From NCBI GenBank assembly GCA_017308135.1, contig JAFKFM010000008.1, positions 558,001-622,000 on the forward strand: DNA of 64,000 nt, in the 5' to 3' direction. Position numbers and translations under genes: made by a program. The notes under the pieces are model-generated. The model ran no database searches. It was not told the origin of the DNA and saw nothing but the letters and a program-made list of their open reading frames with translations. The DNA comes from Alphaproteobacteria bacterium (lineage in GTDB: Bacteria; Pseudomonadota; Alphaproteobacteria; CACIAM-22H2). Below, piece after piece: positions 27,177 to 35,838 of the stretch. Positions within the stretch are counted from its first letter, which is position 1; each line of letters opens with the position of its first letter.

Positions 27177-28163
27177 TCAATTGAGCACGATCGCGTTTTT
27201 GGGTTCCCACGAGACGCGCACCGTCTCGCCGGGATCGGGCAGCGCATCGCCGGGATGGGCATCGACCGACAAGGTGATCCCCTGCCCGACATCGACCAGC
27301 AAACTCACATGCGTGCCGACGAAGATCCGGTCCGCCAGCCGCCCCTCGATCGTGTCGTAGCCGTTGACCGCGGCACCCTTCGGCAGAATCCGCATCCATT
27401 CGGGACGCACGCCCTTCGCGGGACCGCCGCGATCGGGCAGCACGTTGATCCGCCCGACGAACGAAGCGACGAAGCGCGTCGCCGGATTCATGTAAATGTC
27501 GGCCGGCGCACCGATCTGCTCGGCGCGGCCCGCATTCATCACGACGATGCGGTCGGACATCGTCATCGCTTCGGTTTGATCGTGCGTCACGTAAAGCGTG
27601 GTGATGCCGAGCGCGCGCTGGATGGCGCGCAACTCGTGCTGCATTGATTCGCGTAGCTTGAGGTCGAGCGCGCCCAACGGCTCGTCCATCAGCAGCACTT
27701 TGGGCGGGTGTGCGACCGCGCGCGCGATCGCCACGCGTTGACGCTGGCCGCCCGACAACTCGCCCGGCAGCCGCCCGCCAAGGGACGACATCCGAACGAG
27801 CTCGAGCAACTCGCCCACGCGTTTGGCGATCGCGGCGGGATCGGCGCCGCGCTGTTTCATGCCGAAGCCGATATTCTCGGCCACGGTCATGTGGGGAAAC
27901 AGCGCGTAGTTCTGGAACACCATGCCCACGTCGCGCTTGTTCGGCGGCAACGCGACCACGTCGCGACCGTCGATCAATACGCGCCCCGCCGTCGGATCGA
28001 CGAAGCCCGCGAGGATGCGCAACGTCGTCGTCTTGCCGCAGCCTGAGGGACCGAGCAGCGTCAAGAACTCGCCTTCCCCGATCGTCAGATCGAGGGCGGC
28101 GAGCGCCGTCGTGTTGCCGTAACGGCGCTCGACCTTCTCGAAGGCGACTTTGGGGGCGGACAT
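27177..28163 (-). CDS. PotA-like ABC importer ATPase
   Basis: A 328-residue ATPase with Walker A ([16 protein letters not shown]), MVFQNYALFPHMT, signature LSGGQRQR, Walker B (LLMDEPLGALD) and VTHDQTEAM, then a TOBE-like tail. The ATG at 28163 is used; an in-frame GTG at 28181 would add six residues and neither has a good ribosome site. It energises the permeases at 29240-30930 and lies directly before the Rieske alpha gene. Confidence 0.93.
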   Translation of the reverse strand: MSAPKVAFEKVERRYGNTTALAALDLTIGEGEFLTLLGPSGCGKTTTLRILAGFVDPTAGRVLIDGRDVVALPPNKRDVGMVFQNYALFPHMTVAENIGFGMKQRGADPAAIAKRVGELLELVRMSSLGGRLPGELSGGQRQRVAIARAVAHPPKVLLMDEPLGALDLKLRESMQHELRAIQRALGITTLYVTHDQTEAMTMSDRIVVMNAGRAEQIGAPADIYMNPATRFVASFVGRINVLPDRGGPAKGVRPEWMRILPKGAAVNGYDTIEGRLADRIFVGTHVSLLVDVGQGITLSVDAHPGDALPDPGETVRVSWEPKNAIVLN

Positions 28164-28184
28164 GGCGTTCGTGCGGGTCACCGG

Positions 28185-29243
28185 CTAACGCACGATCCGG
28201 CGGTTCCAGCGCTGCACATAGGCCGCTTCGTCCACCTTGCTGAAATCGATCTGGTACATGCCCGCAAGCTCCTCCGGCTTCAGACGCAAGAAGTCGTATT
28301 GCGGATCTTGGGCGAGCTTGGCGAGGGCCGTTTTCGCGACCGGCACCTGCCCGCCTTCATTCAGCGTGGCTTCCTGCATCGGCGTCGACAGGAACTGGTT
28401 GATCAGCCAGTCGACCGCAGCCGAGTGTTTCGTGCCCTTGATCTTGACGAGATAGCCCTGCTTCAGCACACCGTGCTTGCCGCCGACCGGCGGGAATACG
28501 ATGCCGAGATCGACCTGGCCGCGCAGGCGCTGGACGTTACCGGCCTGCGCCGCCGCCGCCCAAACGTCGCCGCCCACCAGCGCCGTTTGCAAATTCGCCG
28601 ACGACGACCAGAAATTCGCGGGCGCGATCTTGCGCACGAGATCGAGGCCGGAATCGATGTTGATTTCGGTACCGCCGGTCTCGCGCGTCATGCCCACAAT
28701 GGCCGGCATGGCGCCGCCGGCACTGATGTCGGGCAGCGAGACTTTACCCTTCAGTTTCGGATTAGCAAGGTCGGCGTAGGATTTTGGAACCGGGATGCCT
28801 TGCTCGGCGAAGATCTTCTTGTTGTAGATGATGCCTTCCTGGGTGATCCAGATCATCACCTTGTTGGCGTCGTACATCGACGGGTCGAGGTCCTTGGCGT
28901 TCGGGACTTTCGACAAGTCGATCGGTGCGATGAAATCGCCCGCGACAAGCGAAGGCAATAGATTGTCAAGCACTTCGAGCACGTCGAACGGCGCTTCCTG
29001 ACCGCGCGCGGCGATCAGCTTGGCCATATTGTTGGCGGGCTGACCCAGCACGTATTCGATCTTGCCGCCTTCGGCCGCGAAGGCCTTGGCGACATGCGTG
29101 TCGACGATGTCGCGCCATTTGCCGCCGAAGGTACCCAATCGTAGCGTCACGCCGTCGAACTGCCCGGCCGACGCCTCGCCGATTCCGATCATCGCGGCAA
29201 AGGCGATCGCGAGAGCGCTTTTGGCAATGCCCATCTTTCTCAT
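28185..29243 (-). CDS. PotD-like ABC importer substrate-binding protein
   Basis: A 352-residue periplasmic protein with a Sec signal peptide ending near GEASAGQ. The mature protein shows TLRLGTFGGKWRDIVD, APFDVLEVLDN and GYLVKIKGTKHSAAVDW, segments very close to those of the 18325-19398 protein, so the two are paralogues with different partners. AAAGGAG precedes the ATG, which overlaps the permease stop as ATGA. The ligand is presumably the substrate of the flanking molybdenum hydroxylase and Rieske enzymes. Confidence 0.92.
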   Translation of the reverse strand: MRKMGIAKSALAIAFAAMIGIGEASAGQFDGVTLRLGTFGGKWRDIVDTHVAKAFAAEGGKIEYVLGQPANNMAKLIAARGQEAPFDVLEVLDNLLPSLVAGDFIAPIDLSKVPNAKDLDPSMYDANKVMIWITQEGIIYNKKIFAEQGIPVPKSYADLANPKLKGKVSLPDISAGGAMPAIVGMTRETGGTEINIDSGLDLVRKIAPANFWSSSANLQTALVGGDVWAAAAQAGNVQRLRGQVDLGIVFPPVGGKHGVLKQGYLVKIKGTKHSAAVDWLINQFLSTPMQEATLNEGGQVPVAKTALAKLAQDPQYDFLRLKPEELAGMYQIDFSKVDEAAYVQRWNRRIVR

Positions 29244-30085
29244 TCCGCCGCTCCTTTATTGATGAAAATGTCCAACCCGATCGCGCGCTGCACGATCCAC
29301 ACCATCGCCAGCGACAGGATCGTCACCAGCGTCGAAATCGCCAGAATCACCGGCTCGAAATCGAACTGCATCGAATTGAAGATCTCGACCGGTAGCGTCA
29401 CCAAGCGTCCGCTGGTCAGGAACACCGACATCGGCACTTCGCCGAACGAGATCATGAAGGCGTAGAGCGCGCCTGCGAAAATCCCCGGCCGCATCATCGG
29501 CAAGGTCACTTGGCGCAGCGTGCCCAAGGGCGTGGCGCCAAGGATCAACGCCGCTTCCTCGATGCTCGTATCGAAGCGTTGCAGGGAACTGACCAGCGTG
29601 CCGATCAGATAGGGCGTCGCCGCGAAAACATGCGCCACGATCAAGCCCGCGAAGGTGCTCGCCCCGTACCAGCCGGTTGCGGCACCGATCACATAATAGG
29701 CTTGCAAGAACGCCACACCCGCGACGACCGCCGGAATTTGCAGGGGCGCGCGCAGAATCGCCAGCACGATGGACTTGCCCCTGAACGTGCCGCGCACAAT
29801 GCCCATCGCGGCGGGAATACCGATAAGGCACGCGATCACCGTCGTCGCCAGCGCCACGATCAGCGACACGCCCAGCGCGTTCCAATAACGCGATGGGATA
29901 CGCAGATAGGCTTCGATCGTGAATTTCTCGGGCGGGAAGACGACATAGGCACGCTGGCCGTAGTCGAATGATGCGAGCGCCACATAGACAACGGGCCCGA
30001 GCAAAACGAGATAACCGAAGGCGAGAAAAATCCCGGCTGCGATCTTGCGGCGTAATTTGTAGGCGGGCATGGCGATCGCGGTCAT
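29240..30085 (-). CDS. PotC-like ABC importer permease
   Basis: A 281-residue permease with six likely membrane helices, the first being IFLAFGYLVLLGPVVYVALA, and an EAA loop EEAALILGATPLGTLRQVTLP. The ATG at 30085 overlaps the preceding permease stop (ATGA); a longer frame to 30331 runs through the neighbouring gene and was rejected. Segments such as LRAPLQIPAVVAGVAFLQ mirror the paralogue at 17406-18278. Confidence 0.92.
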   Translation of the reverse strand: MTAIAMPAYKLRRKIAAGIFLAFGYLVLLGPVVYVALASFDYGQRAYVVFPPEKFTIEAYLRIPSRYWNALGVSLIVALATTVIACLIGIPAAMGIVRGTFRGKSIVLAILRAPLQIPAVVAGVAFLQAYYVIGAATGWYGASTFAGLIVAHVFAATPYLIGTLVSSLQRFDTSIEEAALILGATPLGTLRQVTLPMMRPGIFAGALYAFMISFGEVPMSVFLTSGRLVTLPVEIFNSMQFDFEPVILAISTLVTILSLAMVWIVQRAIGLDIFINKGAAE

Positions 30086-30930
30086 GTCACGATGCCTTTG
30101 CGCCCGCGCGCGATCACCGCGACCGCCGCGACGTTGATCAGCAGCACGACCATCAGCAGCACAGCGGCGACCGCCGCGCCCATGCCGTAGCTGGTTTCGA
30201 GCAATACGGTACGCTGGACGACGATCGGCACGGTCAACACCTTGCCCGCCCCGATCAGCGCGGTCGACGAGAAGCCGCCCATGTTGACGTTGAAGATCAT
30301 CAACGTGCCGGCGGCGAGGCCCGGCACGCAAAGCGGCAACACGACTTGGCGCATCACCTGCAAGCGCGAGGCGCCGTGGATTTCGGCCGCTTCCTCCAGC
30401 GAGCGCGGAATGGTGACGATCAGGCTGTAGAACAGCAGCACCGCGAAGCCGAACGTGTAATAGATCAGGCCGAGGACGACGCCGGGCAGCGTGCCGACGA
30501 TCGATATCGGACCGTCGGTCAAGCCCAGGCCGGTGAGGAACTTATTGAGCGGGCCGTTGCTGCTGAAGATCAGCAACAGGCCCAGCACCTTGATGACGAT
30601 AGTTACGAAGGACGACGCGACGACCGCCGCGAGCAGCGGCATCGACCAGCGACTTTCCATCCGCGCGATCAGATAGGCCATCGGGAAGGCCATCAGCAGC
30701 GTCAACGCCGTCGCCGTCGCGGACACGCCGAAGGACAGCGAGAAGGCATGGGTGAAATAATCGTCGGTCGCGATCTCGACGAAGTTCGAGAATGTAAGCA
30801 CCGGATCGAGGCGCCCAAGTCCGATATCGCGATGGAGCGAGCCCCGCAGAAACGCCGCTTGCGACACGATCAACAGCAAGCTCGACAGCACGAGCGGCGG
30901 AACCAGGATCCAATTCCAGTGCAGCTTCAT
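30082..30930 (-). CDS. PotB-like ABC importer permease
   Basis: A 282-residue permease with an N-terminal helix ILVPPLVLSSLLLIVSQAAF and EAA loop EEAAEIHGASRLQVMRQVVLP. The ATG at 30930 overlaps the stop of the molybdenum hydroxylase large subunit by four bases. The coupling of a hydroxylase subunit directly to a permease supports a shared substrate. Confidence 0.92.
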   Translation of the reverse strand: MKLHWNWILVPPLVLSSLLLIVSQAAFLRGSLHRDIGLGRLDPVLTFSNFVEIATDDYFTHAFSLSFGVSATATALTLLMAFPMAYLIARMESRWSMPLLAAVVASSFVTIVIKVLGLLLIFSSNGPLNKFLTGLGLTDGPISIVGTLPGVVLGLIYYTFGFAVLLFYSLIVTIPRSLEEAAEIHGASRLQVMRQVVLPLCVPGLAAGTLMIFNVNMGGFSSTALIGAGKVLTVPIVVQRTVLLETSYGMGAAVAAVLLMVVLLINVAAVAVIARGRKGIVT

Positions 30931-33293
30931 GCCGCCGCCCCCGTCGTCGTCCCCGCGTCGACGATCTCCAAGATGCGCGCGGGCTCGATCGGCACCGCAT
31001 CGATCGACGCGCCGAACTCGCAAAGCGCGTCCTCGACGGCCGAAGCGATTGTCGCCGTCACGGGAATAACGCCCACTTCGCCGACGCCCTTGATGCCCAG
31101 CGGATTATGCGGCGACGGGCTTTCGTGCGTCAGGATTTCGATATCCGGAATCTCGGTCGATGTCGGCAGCAGATAATCGGCGAGCGTGGCGCTCATCGGC
31201 TGGCCTTGATCGTCGTAGCGCATGCGTTCGTACAACGCGTTGCCGATCCCGTGCGCAACGCCGCCTTGGATCTGGCCTTCCACGATTGGCGGATTGATCA
31301 GCTTGCCGCTGTCGTTGACCACGACATAGCGCAGCACGGTCACCGCACCGGTCTCGATATCGACCTCGACCTCGCAAGCGTGGAACGCGTTGGCGAAAGC
31401 GAGAGGATCGACGCGGAAATGCGCTTCGTTTTCGAGTCCGGCGCCGAGCCCCGCCGGGAACGCGTACCCGGGAAGGCCGCGCAACGCTTTGGCGATCTTG
31501 CCGAGCGTCACGCCGCTTTCCTTCGGCACACCGGCAACGTGCGCGTAGCCATCGGTAATGACGATATCGGCTTCCGCCGCCTCGAGCATGCCGGCGGCGG
31601 CTTTGATCGCTTTGGCGCGGACTTCGCGCGTCGCGAGCAGCACGGACGATCCGGCGGTGACGGTCTGGCGGCTGGCGAAGCCGCCGAATCCCATCGACAC
31701 GAACCCCGTATCGCCGGTCACGACGTCGACTTTGTCGGGATTCACATCCAGCGTATCGGCGCAGATTTGCGCCAGCGCCGTTTTCAGCCCCTGCCCCATG
31801 GCGAGCGCACCGGTATAGACCGAGACGCGCCCATCGGGCATCACGCGCACCAGCCCGGACTCGAACGGCCCGCGCCCTGTGCCTTTCACCGCGTGCGCGA
31901 TTCCGATGCCAAGACGGCGGCCTTGCGCCAACGCCGCCTTGCGGCGCGCGGCGAAGCCCGCATAGTCGATCGCGGCGAGGCCCTTCGCCTGGCAGGCCGG
32001 ATAATCGCCGCTGTCGTAGACGATGGCCGCGCCCGCGCGCGTCTTCATCGGCGTGGCGTAGGGCATCATCTCGGCGCGCACGAGATTGCGCGCGCGCACT
32101 TCCGCGCGATCGAGCCCGAGCGCTTGCGCGACCTTGTCCATCAGCCGTTCCATCGCGAAACAGCCTTGCGGATAGCCCGCCCCGCGCACGGGAATGACGG
32201 GCGGCAGATTGGTGCGCGCGAGCGACACGTCGAGCTTGTAGTTGGGCACGACATACGCGCCTGGCATCGATACCGACGCGTTGAACGGCACGTTGATGCT
32301 GTGCGGCGCGTAGGCGCCCTGATCGTGGATCAATGTGCCGCGCACGCCCTGAATGCGAGCGTCGGCGTCGACCGCGATCTCGACGTTCCAGAACTGGTCG
32401 CGATCCTGGATCGCCGACACGAAATGCTCGCGCCGGTCTTCGATCCATTTGACTGAGCCGCCGAGGATCTTTGCCGCCGCCGCGACGGCGATATCCTCGG
32501 GATAGACCATGTATTTGGCGCCGAAGCCGCCGCCGACATCGGGGGCGATCACGCGCACCGCGTCTTCCGACAGGCCCAGCAGATGGGCCGTCGTATCGCG
32601 CAATTCGTGCGACATCTGGGTCGACGACCAAATCGTCAGCAGATCGGCGGCCGTATCGAAACGCGCCAGCGTGCCGCGCCCTTCCATCGGCTGCGCGCTA
32701 CCGCGATGCTGCACCAGATCGGCGCGGATCACATGCGCGGCCTTCGCGAAGGCCGCGTCGCAATCGCCGTAGCCGGTGACGAAGCGCTTGAACAGATTGT
32801 CGCGATCGCCGACGCAGGCGATTGGCGCGTTCGCCAACAACGCCGCGTTCGGATCGACGACCGGCGGCAGCGGCGCGTAATCGACCGCGACTAGATCGAC
32901 GGCATCTTCGGCGATCGCACGGCTTTCGGCGACCACGATCGCGATCGCCTCGCCCACATGCAGCACTTCGTCGCCCGGCAGGATGCGCGGCATCGCCTCG
33001 GCGGGCATTTGCCCTTCGGGGAACGCGATCGGCAGGCGCATCGCCGTCAACACGCGCGCAAGATCGGCCTCGATGAAGATCGCGCGAATGCCATCGACCT
33101 TCGCCGCTTCGGCCGTATCAATCGAAATCACCCGCGCATGGGCGTGCGGGCTGCGCACGAAGGCCGCATGCAGCGCGCCCGGCAAAGCAATATCGTCGAC
33201 GAAACGCCCGCGCCCGGTCAGCAACGCCCGGTCTTCGAGGCGCCGCAGCCGCGCGCCGATTTTGGCATTTGCGCTTTCAATGGGGCCGGTCAT
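30927..33293 (-). CDS. Molybdenum hydroxylase large subunit (xanthine dehydrogenase/CoxL family)
   Basis: A 788-residue molybdopterin-binding subunit. Recognisable family segments are GRGRFVDDIALPGALHAAFV near the N-terminus, the cofactor-binding DVGGGFGAKYM, PVRGAGYPQGCFAMERLMD in the middle, and the catalytic-glutamate region GIKGVGEVGVIP near the C-terminus. The carbon monoxide dehydrogenase active-site loop with its special cysteine is absent, so this is a CoxL-like hydroxylase of another substrate, not CODH. Such enzymes hydroxylate N-heteroaromatic rings or aldehydes. The ATG at 33293 overlaps the small-subunit stop. Confidence 0.92.
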   Translation of the reverse strand: MTGPIESANAKIGARLRRLEDRALLTGRGRFVDDIALPGALHAAFVRSPHAHARVISIDTAEAAKVDGIRAIFIEADLARVLTAMRLPIAFPEGQMPAEAMPRILPGDEVLHVGEAIAIVVAESRAIAEDAVDLVAVDYAPLPPVVDPNAALLANAPIACVGDRDNLFKRFVTGYGDCDAAFAKAAHVIRADLVQHRGSAQPMEGRGTLARFDTAADLLTIWSSTQMSHELRDTTAHLLGLSEDAVRVIAPDVGGGFGAKYMVYPEDIAVAAAAKILGGSVKWIEDRREHFVSAIQDRDQFWNVEIAVDADARIQGVRGTLIHDQGAYAPHSINVPFNASVSMPGAYVVPNYKLDVSLARTNLPPVIPVRGAGYPQGCFAMERLMDKVAQALGLDRAEVRARNLVRAEMMPYATPMKTRAGAAIVYDSGDYPACQAKGLAAIDYAGFAARRKAALAQGRRLGIGIAHAVKGTGRGPFESGLVRVMPDGRVSVYTGALAMGQGLKTALAQICADTLDVNPDKVDVVTGDTGFVSMGFGGFASRQTVTAGSSVLLATREVRAKAIKAAAGMLEAAEADIVITDGYAHVAGVPKESGVTLGKIAKALRGLPGYAFPAGLGAGLENEAHFRVDPLAFANAFHACEVEVDIETGAVTVLRYVVVNDSGKLINPPIVEGQIQGGVAHGIGNALYERMRYDDQGQPMSATLADYLLPTSTEIPDIEILTHESPSPHNPLGIKGVGEVGVIPVTATIASAVEDALCEFGASIDAVPIEPARILEIVDAGTTTGAAA

Positions 33294-33781
33294 GCCGCGA
33301 CGCCTGTTCGCAACCGCGCCGCCGCATCTAGCGCCGCCGCAACGATGTTCTGATAGCCCGTGCAGCGGCAAAGATTGCCGGAGAGCACGACGCGCAAGGT
33401 TTCGGCGTCAGGCGACGGGTCGTCGCGCAAGTATGCGGTCAACGTCATCAGAATGCCGGGCGTGCAAAAGCCGCATTGCAGCCCGTGCCGGTCCCAGAAC
33501 GCCTGCTGCAGCGGGTTCAACGCGTCGCCCGATGCCAAGCCTTCGATCGTCTCGACCGACGCGCCGTCGGCCTGAACCGCCAGCATCAGGCAGGATCGCG
33601 CCGCCACGCCGTCGACGATGACGGTGCAAGCCCCGCAGCTGCCGTGTTCGCACCCGACATGCGTACCGGTCAGCCCCAGATCGTGCCGCAGAAAATCAGC
33701 GAGATGCGTGCGCGGCTCCGTCGTGCCTTCGCACGTTTTGCCGTTGACCGTCAGCGCGATGGTGGCACGCGGCGCGATCAT
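33290..33781 (-). CDS. Molybdenum hydroxylase small subunit, two [2Fe-2S] clusters (CoxS family)
   Basis: A 163-residue electron-transfer subunit. The plant-type cluster uses C44, C49, C52 and C64 (CEHGSCGAC and SCLML), and the second cluster uses C103, C106, C138 and C140 (CGFCTPG and CRCTGYQNI). All eight cysteines are present. The ATG at 33781 overlaps the FAD-subunit stop as ATGA; the same frame continues upstream but is a shadow of that gene. Confidence 0.94.
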   Translation of the reverse strand: MIAPRATIALTVNGKTCEGTTEPRTHLADFLRHDLGLTGTHVGCEHGSCGACTVIVDGVAARSCLMLAVQADGASVETIEGLASGDALNPLQQAFWDRHGLQCGFCTPGILMTLTAYLRDDPSPDAETLRVVLSGNLCRCTGYQNIVAAALDAAARLRTGVAA

Positions 33782-34650
33782 GCCACCCCCAACGTCGCGC
33801 GCGACAAGGCGGCGTCGATCGCGCGGCGCACGATGGCGGGCGCCAAACGCCGGCGATACGATGCGGGCGCTTGCGGGTCGTCCAGCGGATCGACATCTTG
33901 CGTGGCGTTCGCCGCCGCCGCGATACGCGCCGCGTCCGGCACAACGCCGGTCAACAAAGTCTCGGCCTTCGTCAGGCGCAACGGTGTCGGCGCCAGGCCC
34001 CCAATCGCGATGGCGATACGCGTGATCGCGCCATCGGCCGCGCGCTCGGCCAAGACACCGCAAGCGACGATCGCGAAATCGCCATGGCGGCGCGCGAATT
34101 CGACGAAGGCGCTGCCATGGCCGGCACGCCAGACCGGAAAGGAGATCGCGGTCAGCATCTCGTCACCATCCAGCGACGGCGTCAGTAGCCCCGCGGGAAA
34201 ATCGACCATCGCGATGTCGCGCACGCCGCGCGTGCTTTCGACGTGCAGGCGCGCCTCGTGCGCCAACGCGACGACCGGCAACTCCGCCGCCGGATCGAGA
34301 TGGCAAAGACTGCCGCCGATCGTGCCGCGCCCGCGTGTGGCGACATGACCGATCTGCGCGATCGCTTCGGCCATCAGCGGCAAACGCGCGGCGATTGCCG
34401 GCGATTTTTCGAGTTCGCGCTGGCGCGTCATCGCGCCGATCACGACTTCCGAGGGCGTATCGCCGATGCCGGCGAGATCGGCGATGCGATTGATGTCGAT
34501 CAGATCGTCGGGCTGCGCCACGCGGAAGTTCAGCATCGGCATCAGCGATTGCCCGCCCGCGAGAATCCGCGCCGCCGGCAACGCCGACAGCAACTTCAAC
34601 GCTTCGGTTCGCGAATTCGGTCGGTGGTAGCGAAACGCCGGCGCTTTCAT
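33778..34650 (-). CDS. Molybdenum hydroxylase FAD subunit (CoxM family)
   Basis: A 290-residue flavoprotein subunit. The FAD-binding motifs are ILAGGQSLMPMLNFR near residue 32 and TRGRGTIGGSLCHLDPAAELP near residue 100. It passes electrons from the iron-sulphur subunit to an acceptor. The ATG at 34650 gives the usual N-terminus (MKAPAFRYHRP). It is the first gene of the ten-gene operon and is divergent from the TauD-type gene at 34974. Confidence 0.93.
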   Translation of the reverse strand: MKAPAFRYHRPNSRTEALKLLSALPAARILAGGQSLMPMLNFRVAQPDDLIDINRIADLAGIGDTPSEVVIGAMTRQRELEKSPAIAARLPLMAEAIAQIGHVATRGRGTIGGSLCHLDPAAELPVVALAHEARLHVESTRGVRDIAMVDFPAGLLTPSLDGDEMLTAISFPVWRAGHGSAFVEFARRHGDFAIVACGVLAERAADGAITRIAIAIGGLAPTPLRLTKAETLLTGVVPDAARIAAAANATQDVDPLDDPQAPASYRRRLAPAIVRRAIDAALSRATLGVA

Positions 34651-34903
34651 GACGACGAGAAAAATCCCCCTTCCAGTGTTGGTCGGGACACCGAAACGAG
34701 GCGTACTCCGCAAGGAGCATGCCATCGCCGCGAGACACGCCGGAAAGCGCCTGAGAACCATACTGAATGATGAATTCAAAAATCGATTTAGCTATTTCAT
34801 GCAGGGATTTAGTTTGTTTGTTCCCGTGTTTTCCTGGCGCAATTTTAGGCGTCGAGGCAGGTCATGCATATTTTTGGCGCAAGCGCGCGGCGCGATCGAA
34901 ATG

Positions 34904-34927
34904 TATGCCCGGAAAATGCCGGGCATA
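34904..34927. promoter_or_regulatory. Inverted repeat overlapping the -24 element
   Basis: TATGCCCGG (34904-34912) and CCGGGCATA (34919-34927) form a perfect 9-base inverted repeat with a 6-base spacer. The right arm overlaps the -24 element of the promoter candidate at 34921-34936, so a bound protein would compete with polymerase. It could equally be a hairpin. Confidence 0.5.
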
Positions 34928-34936
34928 ACGATTGCT
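34921..34936 (+). promoter_or_regulatory. Sigma-54-like promoter of the TauD/FMN dehydrogenase pair
   Basis: GGGCATA-ACGA-TTGCT has the GG and GC elements 12 bases apart as in sigma-54 promoters and ends 37 bases before the ATG at 34974. Thirteen of its positions match the candidate at 15368-15383 in the same register. Confidence 0.5.
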
Positions 34937-34973
34937 ACGTCCTCCCGCGTAACCGAAAGGGGCGTGGCCGAGA

Positions 34974-35831
34974 ATGACCGATCTCCACGATGGACTTAAG
35001 ATACGGCCGCTGGACGCGGGCTATGGCGCGCGCATTTTCGGTCTCGACCATCTGCCCGACGACAGCCAACGAGCGGCGATCCAAGCGGCGCTCGACGAAT
35101 ACGGCGTCGTTGCGATCGACGGCCAGCAACTCGACCGTGCGACGCTTGTCGCGTTCACGCGCCAATTCGGCGAATCGGTGCGCCATCAAGTCGCCGAGTA
35201 TCTCGCCGGCGACAATCCGGAAGTTATGATCCTATCGAACAATTTCAACGCGGACGGAAAGCGATTGGGCGCGCCGAATAACGGCATTTTCTGGCATTCG
35301 GATCAGATCCATCAGGCCACCCCGGTAACCTACACGCTGCTCTACGGCCATGAAGTGCCGCGCGACAGCGGCGACACGCTATTCGCAGACATGCGAGCTG
35401 TGCACGACGCCCTGCCCAACCATATCCGGGAGAGATTGGCGGGACGCAACGTCGTCCATAGCTTCCGCGCGAGCTACGAGAAAAACTATATCGAGGCCGA
35501 GCCCTTGACCGAAGCGCGCCGCGCCGCCAATCCGGACGTGGCGCATCCCGCCTTGCGCACCCATCCGACGACAGGTCGGAAATCCGTCTATATCGATCCG
35601 GATTCCGCGATCGCCATCGACGGTTTGGCGAAAGACGAGAGCGACGCGATACTCGCCTTCGTCTTCGATTTCCTCGAACGACCGGAATTCGTCTATCGCC
35701 ATCGCTGGAAGCGCGGCGATCTGGTCGTCTGGGACAATCGCTGCTTGATGCACCGCGCGACCGGCTACGACGACACGGTCGAACGGCGCATCATGTGGCG
35801 CACTCAGACGAAGGGCGCGGCGCCGTTTTGA
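34974..35831 (+). CDS. TauD/TfdA family Fe(II)/2-oxoglutarate dioxygenase
   Basis: A 285-residue dioxygenase. The iron ligands are H108-x-D110 (FWHSDQ) and a C-terminal histidine in CLMHRATGYDD, with the 2-oxoglutarate arginine in ERRIMWRTQ. The family oxidises sulfonates, phenoxyacetates and carnitine-like compounds. The following gene starts seven bases after its stop. Divergent position from the molybdenum hydroxylase operon suggests a common pathway or common regulator. Confidence 0.92.
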   Translation: MTDLHDGLKIRPLDAGYGARIFGLDHLPDDSQRAAIQAALDEYGVVAIDGQQLDRATLVAFTRQFGESVRHQVAEYLAGDNPEVMILSNNFNADGKRLGAPNNGIFWHSDQIHQATPVTYTLLYGHEVPRDSGDTLFADMRAVHDALPNHIRERLAGRNVVHSFRASYEKNYIEAEPLTEARRAANPDVAHPALRTHPTTGRKSVYIDPDSAIAIDGLAKDESDAILAFVFDFLERPEFVYRHRWKRGDLVVWDNRCLMHRATGYDDTVERRIMWRTQTKGAAPF

Positions 35832-35838
35832 GATCGCC

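Larger units (their letters stand above)
34651..34973. other. Divergent control region between the ten-gene operon and the TauD gene
   Basis: No gene is seen. The left part is AT-rich. It contains a perfect 9-base inverted repeat (34904-34912 with 34919-34927) and a sigma-54-like promoter for the rightward gene. No clear promoter was found for the leftward operon. Confidence 0.55.

Noticed and set aside
30927..33293. Carbon monoxide dehydrogenase
   Set aside because: The large subunit lacks the CO dehydrogenase active-site loop and has PVRGAGYPQG there; only the family relationship holds.
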